Shown: positions 37,601-51,000 of the stretch, piece by piece
Numbering within the stretch: the stretch's first letter is position 1
Layout: every line of letters starts with the position of its first letter
Assembly (NCBI GenBank): GCA_037127315.1
Contig: JBBBDQ010000443.1
Coordinates: 27,501-91,500 of the forward strand
DNA: 64,000 nucleotides
Direction of reading: 5' to 3'
Source: Ascarosepion bandense
Lineage: Eukaryota; Mollusca; Cephalopoda; Sepiida; Sepiidae
Translations under genes and position numbers: made by a program
The notes under the pieces: model-generated
Database searches by the model: none
What the model was told of the DNA's origin: nothing
Seen by the model: the letters and a program-made list of their open reading frames with translations, nothing else

Positions 37601-39259
37601 GGGAGTAACAGACAGTGGCTCAGAGTGAGGAATTGGAAAGCAGAGTCTGAATTCCTGTCAAGTTCATTACATTCATTTATGTGCAAATGCCCTCGGAAAA
37701 GTTAATACATCTCTTCTCTCCCTAGCTATGGGTAAATAGTAGGATATACTGGGTTCTATAGCGTTGGGTAGCAACCAGTCAAAACCCTGAATTCAAAACT
37801 AGCCTGAAGAAGGTTGGGCTATCTTGCTCAAGTACTGTACTGCCCCTACGACTCTGAGGAGTCACGGGACTCCTGTGATATTAAAGTAAGCAATGTCTAC
37901 AAAATGTTTAGATAAAACCATTTTAAAGCAATAAAAATTGAAATAGATTAGAGAAAGAATATGAATTAGGCAAAAGGTGAGAGATAAGCAGAGACAAGAA
38001 TTAATGGATAATGTTAGTTGTATTGGAAGGGATAAGGGAGAGAATGAGAAGATACAGGCAAAAAGTGAGACAAGAGCAGAAACATGAGATTATGAATAAT
38101 CTTAGTTGTTGACATCTTTGGAATTTTCCAGCTCGTAATTCTACTTTCCTATTCTGATCAAAGAATGTAAACACACTGACACATTGTTAAAAAAAATTGT
38201 AAAGCGGTAATCCTTCCAGAATGCAAGTGATTATGGCTTCCCGCAGATTCCTTTCTTTATTATTTGCGAATTGCAATTACGATTGAAAAAATAGGAGAGT
38301 GATTTGCTGTTGGCTACTCCATGGTTTGGAATTCAGAGTTGTCTTTTCTTAGATGGGTTTGCTAACCTAGGCTACTCTGTTATTTAACCCATAGATGGGA
38401 AAGGTGAAAATATGGATTTATGCTTTTCCCAAGAGAGTGTAATAAACCAAGACAGAATTTGAACTCTTGATTGCTGATTATATTTTCTGCACTGATGAAC
38501 ATTACTTGCATGTGGTACTGAATTAGATTACTTGCATGTGGTACTGAATTAGATTACTTGCATGTGGTACTGAATTAGATTACTTGCATGTGGTACTGAA
38601 TTAGATTACTTAAAAAGGTTAGATATTTCTAATCTATCAATTGACATGATTGTTCGAAATGGATTGAGTCAAGTGGTTTCTAATTGATTTCTCTTCAGTA
38701 CTTTTCTTGAGACTCCATCTATAGTCAGTTGACTCAGAGTTTATCCACCATTAGGCAGGTTTTTGAGATTTGTTTTTTCTTCTTCCTACTCAGTTTTTAA
38801 AGTGGGGGTGGGTGAAAGTGGTTTAGGTGCAGGCTATCTGAACAAAATTTATAGTTTAATTTTGTAAATAAGAGTTCAGAACAATTTTCCAACACTGATA
38901 GCGTCTTTTGAATTTAAGACATAAGGTAAGTGCAAGCAAACTTTTAGAGTGGACAGCAATATATATATATATATATACACAGTCATCCGCAGACAGAACT
39001 GTTTTGCTGTATCACAGCTCATCAGTCCGGTTACACATCTGATTGCTTTTAACCCAGGATTGAAAACCAACTGAATTGGCGTCAGTCGGCGATTCTACCT
39101 CTGAGCTATGGGCACTTGGTAGAAGGAGGCAAGCTTTTAGCATATGTACCATACACCAGATTACTGAATGAGTGATGCATAGATGCTAGAGTAGCTACTG
39201 TTTTTTCAAAGTCTACCATTCTTCTAGAGTGCTCAATCAGGGAGTGAGAATGTAAATAG

Positions 39260-39297
<38 letters not shown>

Positions 39298-42200
39298 CTC
39301 AGGGAAAAAAAGATATTTTTACAAATCCATTGGTAATATGGTATTTCGCAGCCAAACCAAATTCATAATACAATGAATGTTTCAAATTTGTCCAGACGAA
39401 GTCACATGGGATGGGAAAGGAAAGGAAAGGATAAATATTTAAGAGAGAAAAGGAAAAGTAGAAGAACAGAATAAGGGGAAAGAGGGTTTAATTTAAGGTA
39501 TTTGATTTTAGCTTTGCGCATATACAAAAATCTTCGTTGGTGAAAGAGTTGAACTTTGACCCAGCTGTTCGTTGACGATGTATGATATTGGAGTTTGGAA
39601 TTTGAATATTAGGGGTTGAATTTATGCTCGGCAAATAATTGTTAGTTTTTCTATTTGACTTTAATCATAATGGTAATCGTCTTATATCATTCAAGTAATC
39701 ATAACAGGGTACGAAAGAAATTAAAATCTAGAGAGCCAGAATTAATAATAATTAAGAATTAAAAGATTTAAAAAAATTAAAAACTATCAAAGAGTATATT
39801 AAAGGAATTCCTTTATAAAAAACTATTAAAAAGTATAATATTTTTAAAATCTTTTAATCTTCTAATTTATGGAGTAACCTCCCATTATGCTTTGACAGTA
39901 AGGGACGACCTTAACCAAACCTTTCCACAGTGTTGGTTCAAAAGAAAGAGTAGCATTGAATGGCCACTACATTCACCTCACCTAATACCAATGGATTTCT
40001 TTTTTTTTTGGGGTGGGGGGAGGTCGTTAAGGACAAAGTTTAAGAGAGAAATCACCACACAGTCAGTTAAGTGCCATTAGTGATACACGCTTTGGGTGAT
40101 CATGTCTCGAAAGAGACATGACTGGCTGGGCAAAACATTATCCCGCAGTAGGTTGCCATTGCTTTCTACGATAGATTTGTTGCCAGCAAAAGGCTATAGA
40201 ATGAAAAATGAAAAAGAGAGGCGATTTACTCAATGGATGAGAGCTGTAGGACAACAGAATTTCTAGTTAAATTTGAATTTTAATATCATGTCATGGGTGA
40301 TTCATACAGTGGACAAGATTTATAAGGTAACTTAATTTCTATATATTTCAGTATATAAACACTATATCGAAAGGAGACATGGAAACATTGTCAAATAGTA
40401 TCTGGAGGAGGAAGGGTGTACCTTATCCTCGCTGAGAGTCAGTCAGTCAGTTAAGTGCCACACGTGATACATGCTTGGGCGATCACGTCTCGAAAGAGAC
40501 ATGACTGGCTGGGCAGAACATTATCCTGCAGTAGGTTGCTATTGCTTTCTGCAATAGACTTGTTGCCAGCAAAAGGCTAGAACCCAATCTGTCGTATTAT
40601 TTAACCTATAACTGAAGGGAAGAGACAGATTAATACCTTTTCCAAGGGCATTTGTGTGTAAGTGAATACGAAGAATTCAACTGGAATTTGAACCTGTCTC
40701 CTCGATTTGGCATTCTTAGTAGATATACACTGCACTACAGCGCACATCCGCACAGTGGATGAATAAAAAGAGCACATCTCAGAAGTATTTATTAAAATTG
40801 ATGCAGAGTGAGATTTGTGTCGTACCATGTGTCAGAGTTCTGGAGAGATTCGAGGAATGTTGCAATGATGAAGGAAGATATTTTGAGCACTTAAGAGATT
40901 AAACTGTTAAAAGTAAAAGTGTTAAACAAATGTACATAAAAAGTTTTGAACAAATATGATTGTAATAAATGAATATAAATTTAATGAAATGCTTTAAAAG
41001 AAAAAAAAGACAAGTGTATATCTACTAAGTAAGCCTACTTTTAGCTTTACAGTAAATAAAATAACTTACTTGCAAGTTATTTGTTGATAAATCTGTTATA
41101 ACAGGCGTGTTAAAAGCTTCTTTCATGACATTCGTATAGGCATAATCTTTAGCCATTAGACCATGAACATTTCTAAAAAAGAAAAAAAATTAATGACAAA
41201 AACAAAATATTTCTAATAGAAATCAGAGTTATATAAATTTGCATCTTCTTTAATGTTAAATGCCGTCAGTGCAAGGGAGATAATTCCAGATATCTCTCCG
41301 ACACAAGTGGCAGGGTTAGGGTTATGATAATGGCAGATTGCCAAAACCATTGACATGAAGAAATAATTATGAGATAATTATTTTTTTTTTTTTTAATCAT
41401 ATCAGCCCAAGCAAGGCGGTAACGCCACTGATGTGCAGGGGGTTACGTAATAGTGAGAAGATTGGAAAAGAGAAAGCTGGAAACCACATCCTAAACAGGG
41501 AACAAGGAATGAGCCTCTTAACCTGTTCAATAGACGTGAGTGGAGTGTGAACCGGGCAATAGATAGATCTATCTACTCCAATTGAGGGGGGAAAAAAAAA
41601 AAAAAGGAAGGACAGGAATCAGAAGAAAGTTCTGTATCAATAAGTCAACAATAGTAATAAACTAACCTCACAGTATGATTACTAACAATAGCTGTCAAAA
41701 ATCTAGACCCTAAAGAATGATAGGGAAATTGCGTCACCCGCCCCCCACATCCTTGCGGTACCTATTCCTCTATTGATTTGTTGAAACTTGTGAAGTAGGC
41801 TGCCCTCTGATTTCCACCAATTCTTTCAACTTCTTCCCTAAATCCACATAAACTGTACCTCTTTGTAACCCTCTACCTCTTTGTTACCCTCTACCTCGAG
41901 TGCCTCTCGGGCCTTATACAAGATGAATATCAATGTATTAAAAAACAAAAAAAATTCAATATGCCTTATGTGTGTTAAATTCTCCAAGCCTTCTTTGCTC
42001 ATGATGTGTCCCAAAGATTGATTTCTGGGCTATCTTTCTGATTGTTATGCATAATTTTCTTTGTAGCCTCTATTTTCCATAAAATTTCCCCTTTTGTCAC
42101 ATGTTCCAGTTATGATATTCTTAAATAGAACCATATCTCAAATGTGTCAAGTCATTTGCGATTAAATTGTATAGTTTTCATGACCATGAAGAAGAGCAGA

Positions 42201-42966
42201 CATATTTCAAGAAATATTGTAATTATCATTAAAACTAAAATAATCTGAAGATATTGAAGAACCAATGAGCAAAAAAAAAAATCTGTCTGAATTTCTGGGA
42301 TGAGGAGTCATTATTTACACTATATGTAGACTTTTATCCACATCTTATTCTCACAACGTTTTGGCTGCTGTGCACTCCAGCCTTCATCAGGTACATGTTG
42401 ATTCGGATAGCCTCCCGGGAATTCTAAACTAAACCTTTTATTTAAACAAATACGGGTGATTAAATAAGGGTTCAGTTTGGAATTATCCAGATCAACATGC
42501 ACCTGATGAAGGCCAGAGGAAACAATGGCTGAAACATTGCAATAACAACACAGATGAGGACAACACTTTGCATGCAAATGGAGTAAATCAGAAAAAAATT
42601 GTTTTTGTTTTAAAAAAAAAGCACTTTCTTAATAACCAATGTAAACATGCAAGTATTAATAAAAACAATTTTCTTGTTTGGTAATAAAACATTTTTAAAC
42701 TTCAAGTTACTTTCATCATTTTTTTTAAAAAGATTTTTAACACTTTCACTGCTGTTTTGTAAAAACATTGTTGCATGGCTATGCTGGCTTGTTTTGAAAA
42801 AATAGGAAATTGCCAATACTCCTCCTCTCAACACACAAGACAGTAAAAGTACGTCACTTGAACAGGTTGTATTTTATACTCCACTATATGTCTATGTTGG
42901 TGTGCAAACATTCATATAGCAGGCAATTAAAGTTTTGTAACAAGATATAAGCATATTTTTGAAAAA

Positions 42967-42997
<31 letters not shown>

Positions 42998-44584
42998 TTA
43001 ACTAACTGATGAGATATTGTTCTTTCAATGTCAAAACAAAATGTACCATTTTGTAGTAGCTTGCACATGTTCTGACATAATTAATAATAAATATTCATTG
43101 CTCTATTTTTTCATTGAGCACTGTTTTAAATTAATGTTTTGAATGTTGCGATTATTTTCTTCATTCATATTCATTTATAGTGTATTTGGGCAGCAATCTA
43201 CCTTTTATTCAAGTTTCATTGACAATGAAACATGTTTCATAGATATGTTTTGACAATGAAACATATATATATATATATATACGTGTGTTTCATTGTCAAT
43301 GAAACCTGTATAAAAGGGAGATTGTTACTCAAGTACATTATAAACGAATATGAACGAATAAAATAATTGCAACTTAATTTTTATTCATAATTAAATTAGA
43401 CCAGTTGTATTAAAAAGTGTTCAATACAATTATATTTTGTAGAACTTTTGAATATTTTTCATTTGCAAATTAGTTATTACACAATCCAGGATTCTACCTT
43501 CCAGTGTCTTCAGGCAATTTACAATAACTGATTTAACCATTTTTTAAGAAAACTCACGTAACAGGGATTTTTTAAGAACACGCAATTTTCAAAATTAGAA
43601 GTTAGAATGTTTCCGTCCATGAATGCATGATCCTTAATAAGTATTTGTTGGTATGGCTACACTTGGTCATAATTTCTGTTCTTTCATTTAGTAATTCATT
43701 TTTGTTTGGAAATAACATCATAGCTAACTTTTCTTCCTGGGACAGTCTACATATTTTGTTGTACAGTTTGGTTGTTTTCATTATATTCCATGTTATGTCT
43801 GGTTCTTTTCATATTTTAATTTAAATTTCCACAAATGGCTAGCCAATTTTGTACAATTTTTTATGTTTCCGATCTAAATGCCGACATGTGCTTAAATATG
43901 TTTCCGATCTAAATGCCGACTTGTGCTTAAATATGTTTCCGATCTAAATGCCGACTTGTGCTTAAATATGTTTCCGATCTAAATGCCGACTTGTGCTTAA
44001 ATATGTTTCCGATCTAAATGCCGACTTGTGCTTAAATAATCGAGTCTTACAAGTATCTTTGGTTGATCCGAAATATGTTTTCTTTTGACCATTTAAGTCA
44101 TGTACTTTTGCTTTGTAAATGACTTCTTTTGTACTACAAAGTCCTTGAAGGGGGCATTTGTTTTTGTCCCTCCAGTTATATTTCTTGTTAATGATTTTTT
44201 AAATTACTAGAACATAAATAGCTCAGTTTGATTGTATTCCTATTGAAAATTTTGTTTAATTCTGAGCCTTTTGGAAAGTATTTATTTATCAGTTTAAAAA
44301 ATATTTGTCCTATAGTTGTTTTTTTACTTCTAAGTTAAATTGCGGGTTGAACCAGATAATGTTTCATTTTCTATCATTGTTTTTTATTTGTCTGTTTGGT
44401 TGGGGATTGTATTCAAAAATGTTCTCAGGCAGTATAATGTGGCTAATTTATTTTGTAATATATAGATAAGGAAATTATATATATAATTTATTTTGTAATA
44501 TATAGATAAGGAAATTATATATATAATTTCCTTATCTATATATTACAAAATAAATGAGCCACATTATACTGCCTGAGAACATTT

Positions 44585-44621
<37 letters not shown>

Positions 44622-45080
44622 GTGTATCGAGGCAGTAAATAATTTTCTAAACATATGCTGTTAAATCTAAGAGACAATGAATGTCTATTATGTTTAATCA
44701 TGAGCCATTCTAAACGTTGTATTTTGGCTTTAATTTCAGTTGAAAATAAAGACAAAAATTCTCCAATATTTGGATAATTTTTTATTAATTTGCTTCTAAG
44801 CAAATTAATAAAAATTATTTGCTGCCTCGATACACTAAATTTAAGTTACATGATGCCGCAGCATTAAATGATCCTAACACCAAGAAATTTCAATGGACCT
44901 CTCTGAAGATGGCTCATGTGAGCCGAAAGCTTAGAAGCAAATTAATAAAAAATTATCCAAATGAAGAATTTTTGTCTTTATTTTCAACTGAAATTAAAGC
45001 CAAAATACGACGTTTAGGACGGCTCATGATTAAACATAATAGACATTCATTGTCTTTTATATTTAACAGTATATGTTTAG

Positions 45081-45119
<39 letters not shown>

Positions 45120-45894
45120 CAAGATTTTTTTTTTAAAATCTTATTTATATATTACAAAATAACCACATTTTACTGATGATGGTGTTTTAACACCAAAACT
45201 TTATAGCTATTGAGTTGCAGTATGCTATCATAATCATAATAATAATTACCACATATATATGAGTTGAATAAAATGGATTGAAATCTGACAAGATGAATAG
45301 AATAAGTAAAGAACAGCTAAAAAAAGTGTCTAACATGTTTCACTTCAATGAGCTTCTTCAGAGATTTGTTAAGATGAATGATTAAAAAATTAAAGGAAAT
45401 AATTTTTTTTTAAAGACTCTAAAGAGACAATATGTTGATTGACATTTGATTTCACTCGTCACATACATGTCATGTGCAATAAAGCAATAGATGATCATTT
45501 GTAAATGCAGGGAAAAACTTATGCCTGTTTGTGTGTGTGCGTGCTGCACTAAGAAGCTTATCTAAACTTATTTATAAATTGAACTTTGTCTGTGTGTGTG
45601 TGTGTGTGTGTGTGTCTGTGTGTGTCTGTGTCTGTGTATCTGTTACCTATAGACTCTGAAACGGCTGAACTGATTTTCTTGAAAAAATACACAGTTGTAC
45701 TATAAGCATCTGCGAGTGTTCTTAGCTAGGTTTTGCGTCGAGGTACCCCCGATAAATATCGAAAATCGAAAAAAATATGGTTATAGAAGGAGTGGTCTAA
45801 TTTTAATCAAATTTGATACACTCATAGTCAAAGACATAAGAAACAATATTCAGAAGTTTCAAGGTTGCAGTTCTTACAATAGTGCAGAAAATTG

Positions 45895-45938
<44 letters not shown>

Positions 45939-46428
45939 GGCAGCAAGTAATTTTCTAAACATATGCTGTTAAATATAAGAGACAATGAATGTCTATTATG
46001 TTTAATCATGAGCCGTTCTAAACATCGTATTTTTGCTTTAATTTCAGTTGAAAATAAAGACAAAAATTCTCCAACATTTGGATAATTATTTATTGGTTTT
46101 CTTCTAAGCTTTCGGCTCACATGAGCCATCTTCAGAGAGGTTGTTTAAACTGAAATATTATAAAATCCACCATCACCGATGATTTTATTTTGTGTTGACA
46201 TAAAACTCCACTTGGCAATGGCAATAGTTACCAAAAATAATAAACGCGGTTCTTAAGTTCTGAAGATGGCTCATGTGAGCCGAAAGCTTAGAAGAAAACC
46301 AATAAATAATTATCCAAATGTCGGAGAATTTTTGTCTTTATTATCAACTGAAATTAAAGCAAAAATACAACGTTTAGAACGCCTCATGATTAAACATAAT
46401 AGACATTCATTGTGTCTTATATTTAACA

Positions 46429-46475
<47 letters not shown>

Positions 46476-47946
46476 AGGCAAGATGTTTGTGTGTGTGTGT
46501 CTGTTTATCTGCCTGTCCTTTATACAAATCCACAATTTTTATCCGATTCTCACCAAACTTCACTCAAATATTCTTTAGGCTGAGTCTGAGCTCCAGGACC
46601 AAGGATTAGTTTTAAAGCACCCGAGCAACGCCGGGCTATACTGCTAGTTTTAAATATAAGTGTATGTATGCAAAAATAATCTATATGTCAAGCATATTTA
46701 AACTATAGACAAATTAAATGTTTTTATATGTCAGTAACATTAGTATGTGTGTGAATGACAAAACAAAATACATTTCCATTCAAAATTGTAGCGAAATAAT
46801 GTATACAAGTATCAAACAATGGATGCTTTTTCTTTTTTAAATATTATATATGCATGAGAAAATCATGGGTAAATGTATGAATGTGTGTTTATGAGTCAGT
46901 CAGACAAGTATATGTGTGAATGATTGTTGTATACCTAGCCATATACAACAATCATATGTTCCTATCCTCTTAAATACGTGGACACTATTGGGGTAGAGAA
47001 AAGTGATTATATTGATTAGCAGTGTATCTACTTCATGCATCATGAGATTCTTGTACTTGTGATATACTATTATTTCCAACCTCCATTTTGGTGATTACTC
47101 ACACAGTAATTTTAAAGGTTACAACAATAATAAAACAAAATACATTTCCATTAAAAATTAGGGTGAAAATGTATACAAGTATCAAGCAAACTATTTATAA
47201 ATAAATAAATAAATATTAGTAAAATGAAACGTGTCAGATTAAAAACACTTTTTTCTACCTGTTCTTTACTTATTACACACACACACACACATAATTTATA
47301 AAAGATTTTTGATTATTACTATGGATAATACATATTTCACCGCTTTGATGTTATTATCACGACTCATCAGACCCAAATTGTACAACAGTAGGTAATCAAA
47401 ATATTACCTACTGTTGTACCATTTGGGTCTGATAAGTCGCGATAATAGCATCAAAGCGGTGAAATATGTATTATCCATTGTAATAATCGAAAAATCCTTT
47501 ATAAATTATATTACTCTGTTAAATTAAATAAATGAATTTAACATTGAGTTCTCTTGGGTTCGTCTCTTTTGGAATTTACCTGGATTACATACCAAGTGTA
47601 CTATGTTACATATATAATACAAAAATCTAGCCACCACCTACCGCGAACCGTTTGTGTGAAACCGCGGTAGGTGGTGGCTCAATTCTAGATTTTTGTATTG
47701 CATTCTGCTCTACTTTCGTATCGAGCACTTTGCTGTTAAGGTTTCATCTTGGGTTTTTTTTTTCTTTAAAACAAGCACTAGACGTATTGTTCTTGTGCGC
47801 TGTTTGTTTCTTTTTTTTCTCCTCCTTTATTTAACCCACGAGGTAGTCCTCACCGGGTTAGGAGTCGGTTTATATTATTGTTAGTTAGCATTATTTTCGG
47901 ATATTTAGTCTGTTATTATCAGTGTTGACTTACTGTGATTAAGTTC

Positions 47947-48004
<58 letters not shown>

Positions 48005-51000
48005 AAACAAGCAATCTAAATTTTATAAAGGCATATAAGCACTGAAAGTGTTTATTACCAGAATTAATGTTGCAGAAGTTACTAACATAATTTTATGTAC
48101 CGATATGAATATAATAAATTCAGACACTAAATTTGAATTGAAATAGTCTTTTTGAGATACAAATCCCTTTAAAAATCTAAGTTGGTCTGAGAGCAATTAT
48201 ATTCAACATGATTAAAAATCAAGGTTGCTGTGTGTGAATGACCTCATATTTGTTACTAATTAACTTCTCATTATAAATTCTTGACAAAACAGTTTTATCA
48301 TACATTCAATTATGCTGACGAATGTTCTTATACTGATTATGATAGTCACGTTTTAACCTGTGTGTGTCACAATTGAAAAGTGAGGAATTTTAAGTTAATC
48401 CTTTTATTCAATTGTAGGGAAGTCATTCTCATTTCACTGTTAATGCCATAGGTTATCTTGCATCAGTTAATTCCGTCGTGTTCGTTCATGTTTGACATCA
48501 TATTGTCTTTTCCCTCAAACTAAAGTATGAACTATTTCTCACCATCTTATTACAACCAAGATGAGGACACTCACTCGAAGTGAATCAGTAAATTAGATTG
48601 AGTCAGAAGTCATGACCATTTTGGATGTAATTCCCCTAACTCTTCTACAGATGAAGTGATGAAAAATAGGTTACAAATGACATTGTTCACTGCAAAAGGT
48701 TGTAGATCAATGAAAGATAAACCTCAGAAAACTTCTCCACAAAAGCTGAGCTTCATGGAAGAAAGATAAAGTTATGCATGTGGTGGGGGTCAACAACACT
48801 ATGAGGGATGAGTTAGGTGTGAAGGTAGGGGTTCATCAAGGATCTGTTTTGTGTCCGTTGCTGTTTATTGTTCTTGAAGTACTTTTGAGAGAATCTAGAA
48901 AGAATCTACCTTGCAAGATCTTGCATGCTGATGATTTAATAATTATCACAGAGAATCTGGAAGAATTCGGTGCTATGTATGCTGCATGAAAAAATAGTAT
49001 GAAAACCAGAGAACTTAGGGTGAATTTGGCTAAGACTAAGATGATGATTAGTGACATAAACAGAAGTCCAACTTTCACCTCAGGAAAGCACCCATGTGGA
49101 GTTTGTTGTAAGAGTGTTGGTTCAAACTATTTTTGAAATTATTGTACTCAGTTAAGTGCCATACATGATACACGCTTTGGGCAATCATGTCTCGAAAAAG
49201 ACATCACTGACTAGTCAGGAGATTATCCCGCAGTAGGTTGCCATTGCTTTCTGGGGTAGACTGGTTGCTAGCCAAGGCTATAGAACCCAATCTGTCCTGT
49301 TATTTAACCCATAACTGGAAGGAAGAGATGGATTAATACCTTTCCCAAAAGTATTTGTGCGTAAGTGAATGCAAGGAATTCAACTGGAATTCGAACTTGG
49401 CAACCTGATTTGTCGTTCCAAGTCGATATCCAGTGTACCACAACGCACATCCAATTATTGTACTCACTGTGTGCATAAGTGATGTAGCGGATTGAAAGGT
49501 AAATTTAAACAATGTAGTGAATTTCAAATGCAGAACTTGCCTGAACCCACCAGTCTCAACTGATCAAGACAAAAAGGTTGAGCGAGTTAATAATGTTGAG
49601 GTTGTTGATCAGTTTTGCTATCTTGGTGACATGCTAAGTTCAGATGAAGCCGCAGAAGGAATTTCAATATCCCATTTAAGATCAGGTTGAAAAAACATTA
49701 GGGAACTTTTACTCTTTCTAACATCTTGAGTATTTTTGCATAGGACGAAAAGAAAGCTATATACAGCTTGCATTAGAAATGTTATGCTATATGGTAGTGA
49801 AACCTGATCACTTAAGGAAGTTGAGATTTGCAGAATTGCTCGAACTGACATGCAAATGGTACAGTGGCTGTGCAATGTCAGTCTTGGAAAGAAAAAAAAT
49901 CATCAGAAGAATTAAGAAATAGGCTGGGCATTGCCAATATAACAGATGATATGCATTAAACAAGACTTAGATGGTTTGGGCCCATTGAGAGAATGGGCAT
50001 AGAAAACCCAGTAGGTTTATTCAAGTCAATAACCAAAAAGGGATAGATAGATAGATAGATCATGTAAAACATGGACCCAGTTTATCGAAGATGATTTAAA
50101 GAAGTTGAGAATACAGCCACAAAATTGGACAGCCTGGAAAAGACCCATCAAGAAAACCCTGTTCAACCCATGCTAGTATGGAAATGGCCGTTAAACAATG
50201 ATGATAAGATGTTTACTTTTTATACAAAATAAATGGTTAAGAAGGAAACTTTTATCAGTAAAAGAAAAATGGATAAGAGCTAGTAAACTTGAGATGACTA
50301 TTTTCTAGAAAAAACAGTTTTAACAGAGATTTCATAAATTTCAACCTCTGTGAATGCTGTTTGGTCAATGAATGTCAAATATTTTCTGCATAGAAACTAG
50401 TATACACACCATTGACAAAACATGGAATTAAAAATTTAAGTATCTGGGAAGTGTTTTAACAAAATATGGAAAGTGCAACATGATAATGTCAATTGTCATC
50501 TTCTATCCTCTTGAATCCCATTCATCTTTTATCCTTTCTTCAATACCCCCTGTATCAAGTCTTTTCTGTAACTGTAGCCCCCTAATGCACCAGTGGAAGT
50601 CCCAACTTTCTTGGGGTGAAATGATAAAAAATAAAAATATTTGGATAACCAAAGATGCATTCCAAAAGCTAAGTAAATTATTAAGAGATAGGAAAATTTT
50701 GTTAGAAACAAGGAAAAGAGTACTGAACTTTTGAGTGAAATTGCCTATCCTATATGATAGTCAATGCTGGACAATCTCTCAACGGAAACAAAAAGCAAAC
50801 ATACTTAATATCAAGAGGCAGTTGTAATTTCTAGAGCACATAAGGATGAATAGTATTTTTATTTTCCTTGTGACAGGTTTCATCCTGCATACATCATAAT
50901 TAATAACCGAGGAGCTTTAAGTCTTTATTCAATTTAGATAGTAGGTCATTCTCATTTCATTGTTAATGCTATAGGTTATTTTATATTAGTTAATCCTGTC

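Larger units (their letters stand above)
39875..40905 (+). pseudogene. DDE transposase C-terminus split by two SINEs
   Basis: Segment 1 (39885-40055) reads [38 protein letters not shown], a slipped poly-T/poly-G tract, then VVKDKV. The family has SIEWPPRSPDLTPLDFFLWG with the third catalytic acid. Segment 2 (40745-40905) resumes with [20 protein letters not shown] and YFEHL, the transposase C-terminus. Two Ceph SINEs lie between them (40057-40200 and 40438-40752). Confidence 0.7.
20745..41069 (-). other. 20.3-kb BARD1 intron packed with mobile DNA
   Basis: The largest intron seen. It carries two TTAA MITEs, the Tx1-like LINE, several jockey-like LINE ends, an inverted/direct repeat array (31.03-31.56 kb), the long minisatellite (32.49-33.01 kb), hairpin elements, several SINEs and a split DDE transposase, all listed separately. 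20800-21300, 21840-22300, 35700-36600 and 37830-38370 hold only AT-rich DNA with no recognised feature; 36430-36520 is a short GC-rich island of unknown origin. Confidence 0.7.

Noticed and set aside
32490..43000. CRISPR-like arrays (32-37 bp, 35 bp and 26 bp tandem repeats)
   Set aside because: The units are head to tail with no unique spacers, in an animal intron; they are minisatellites.
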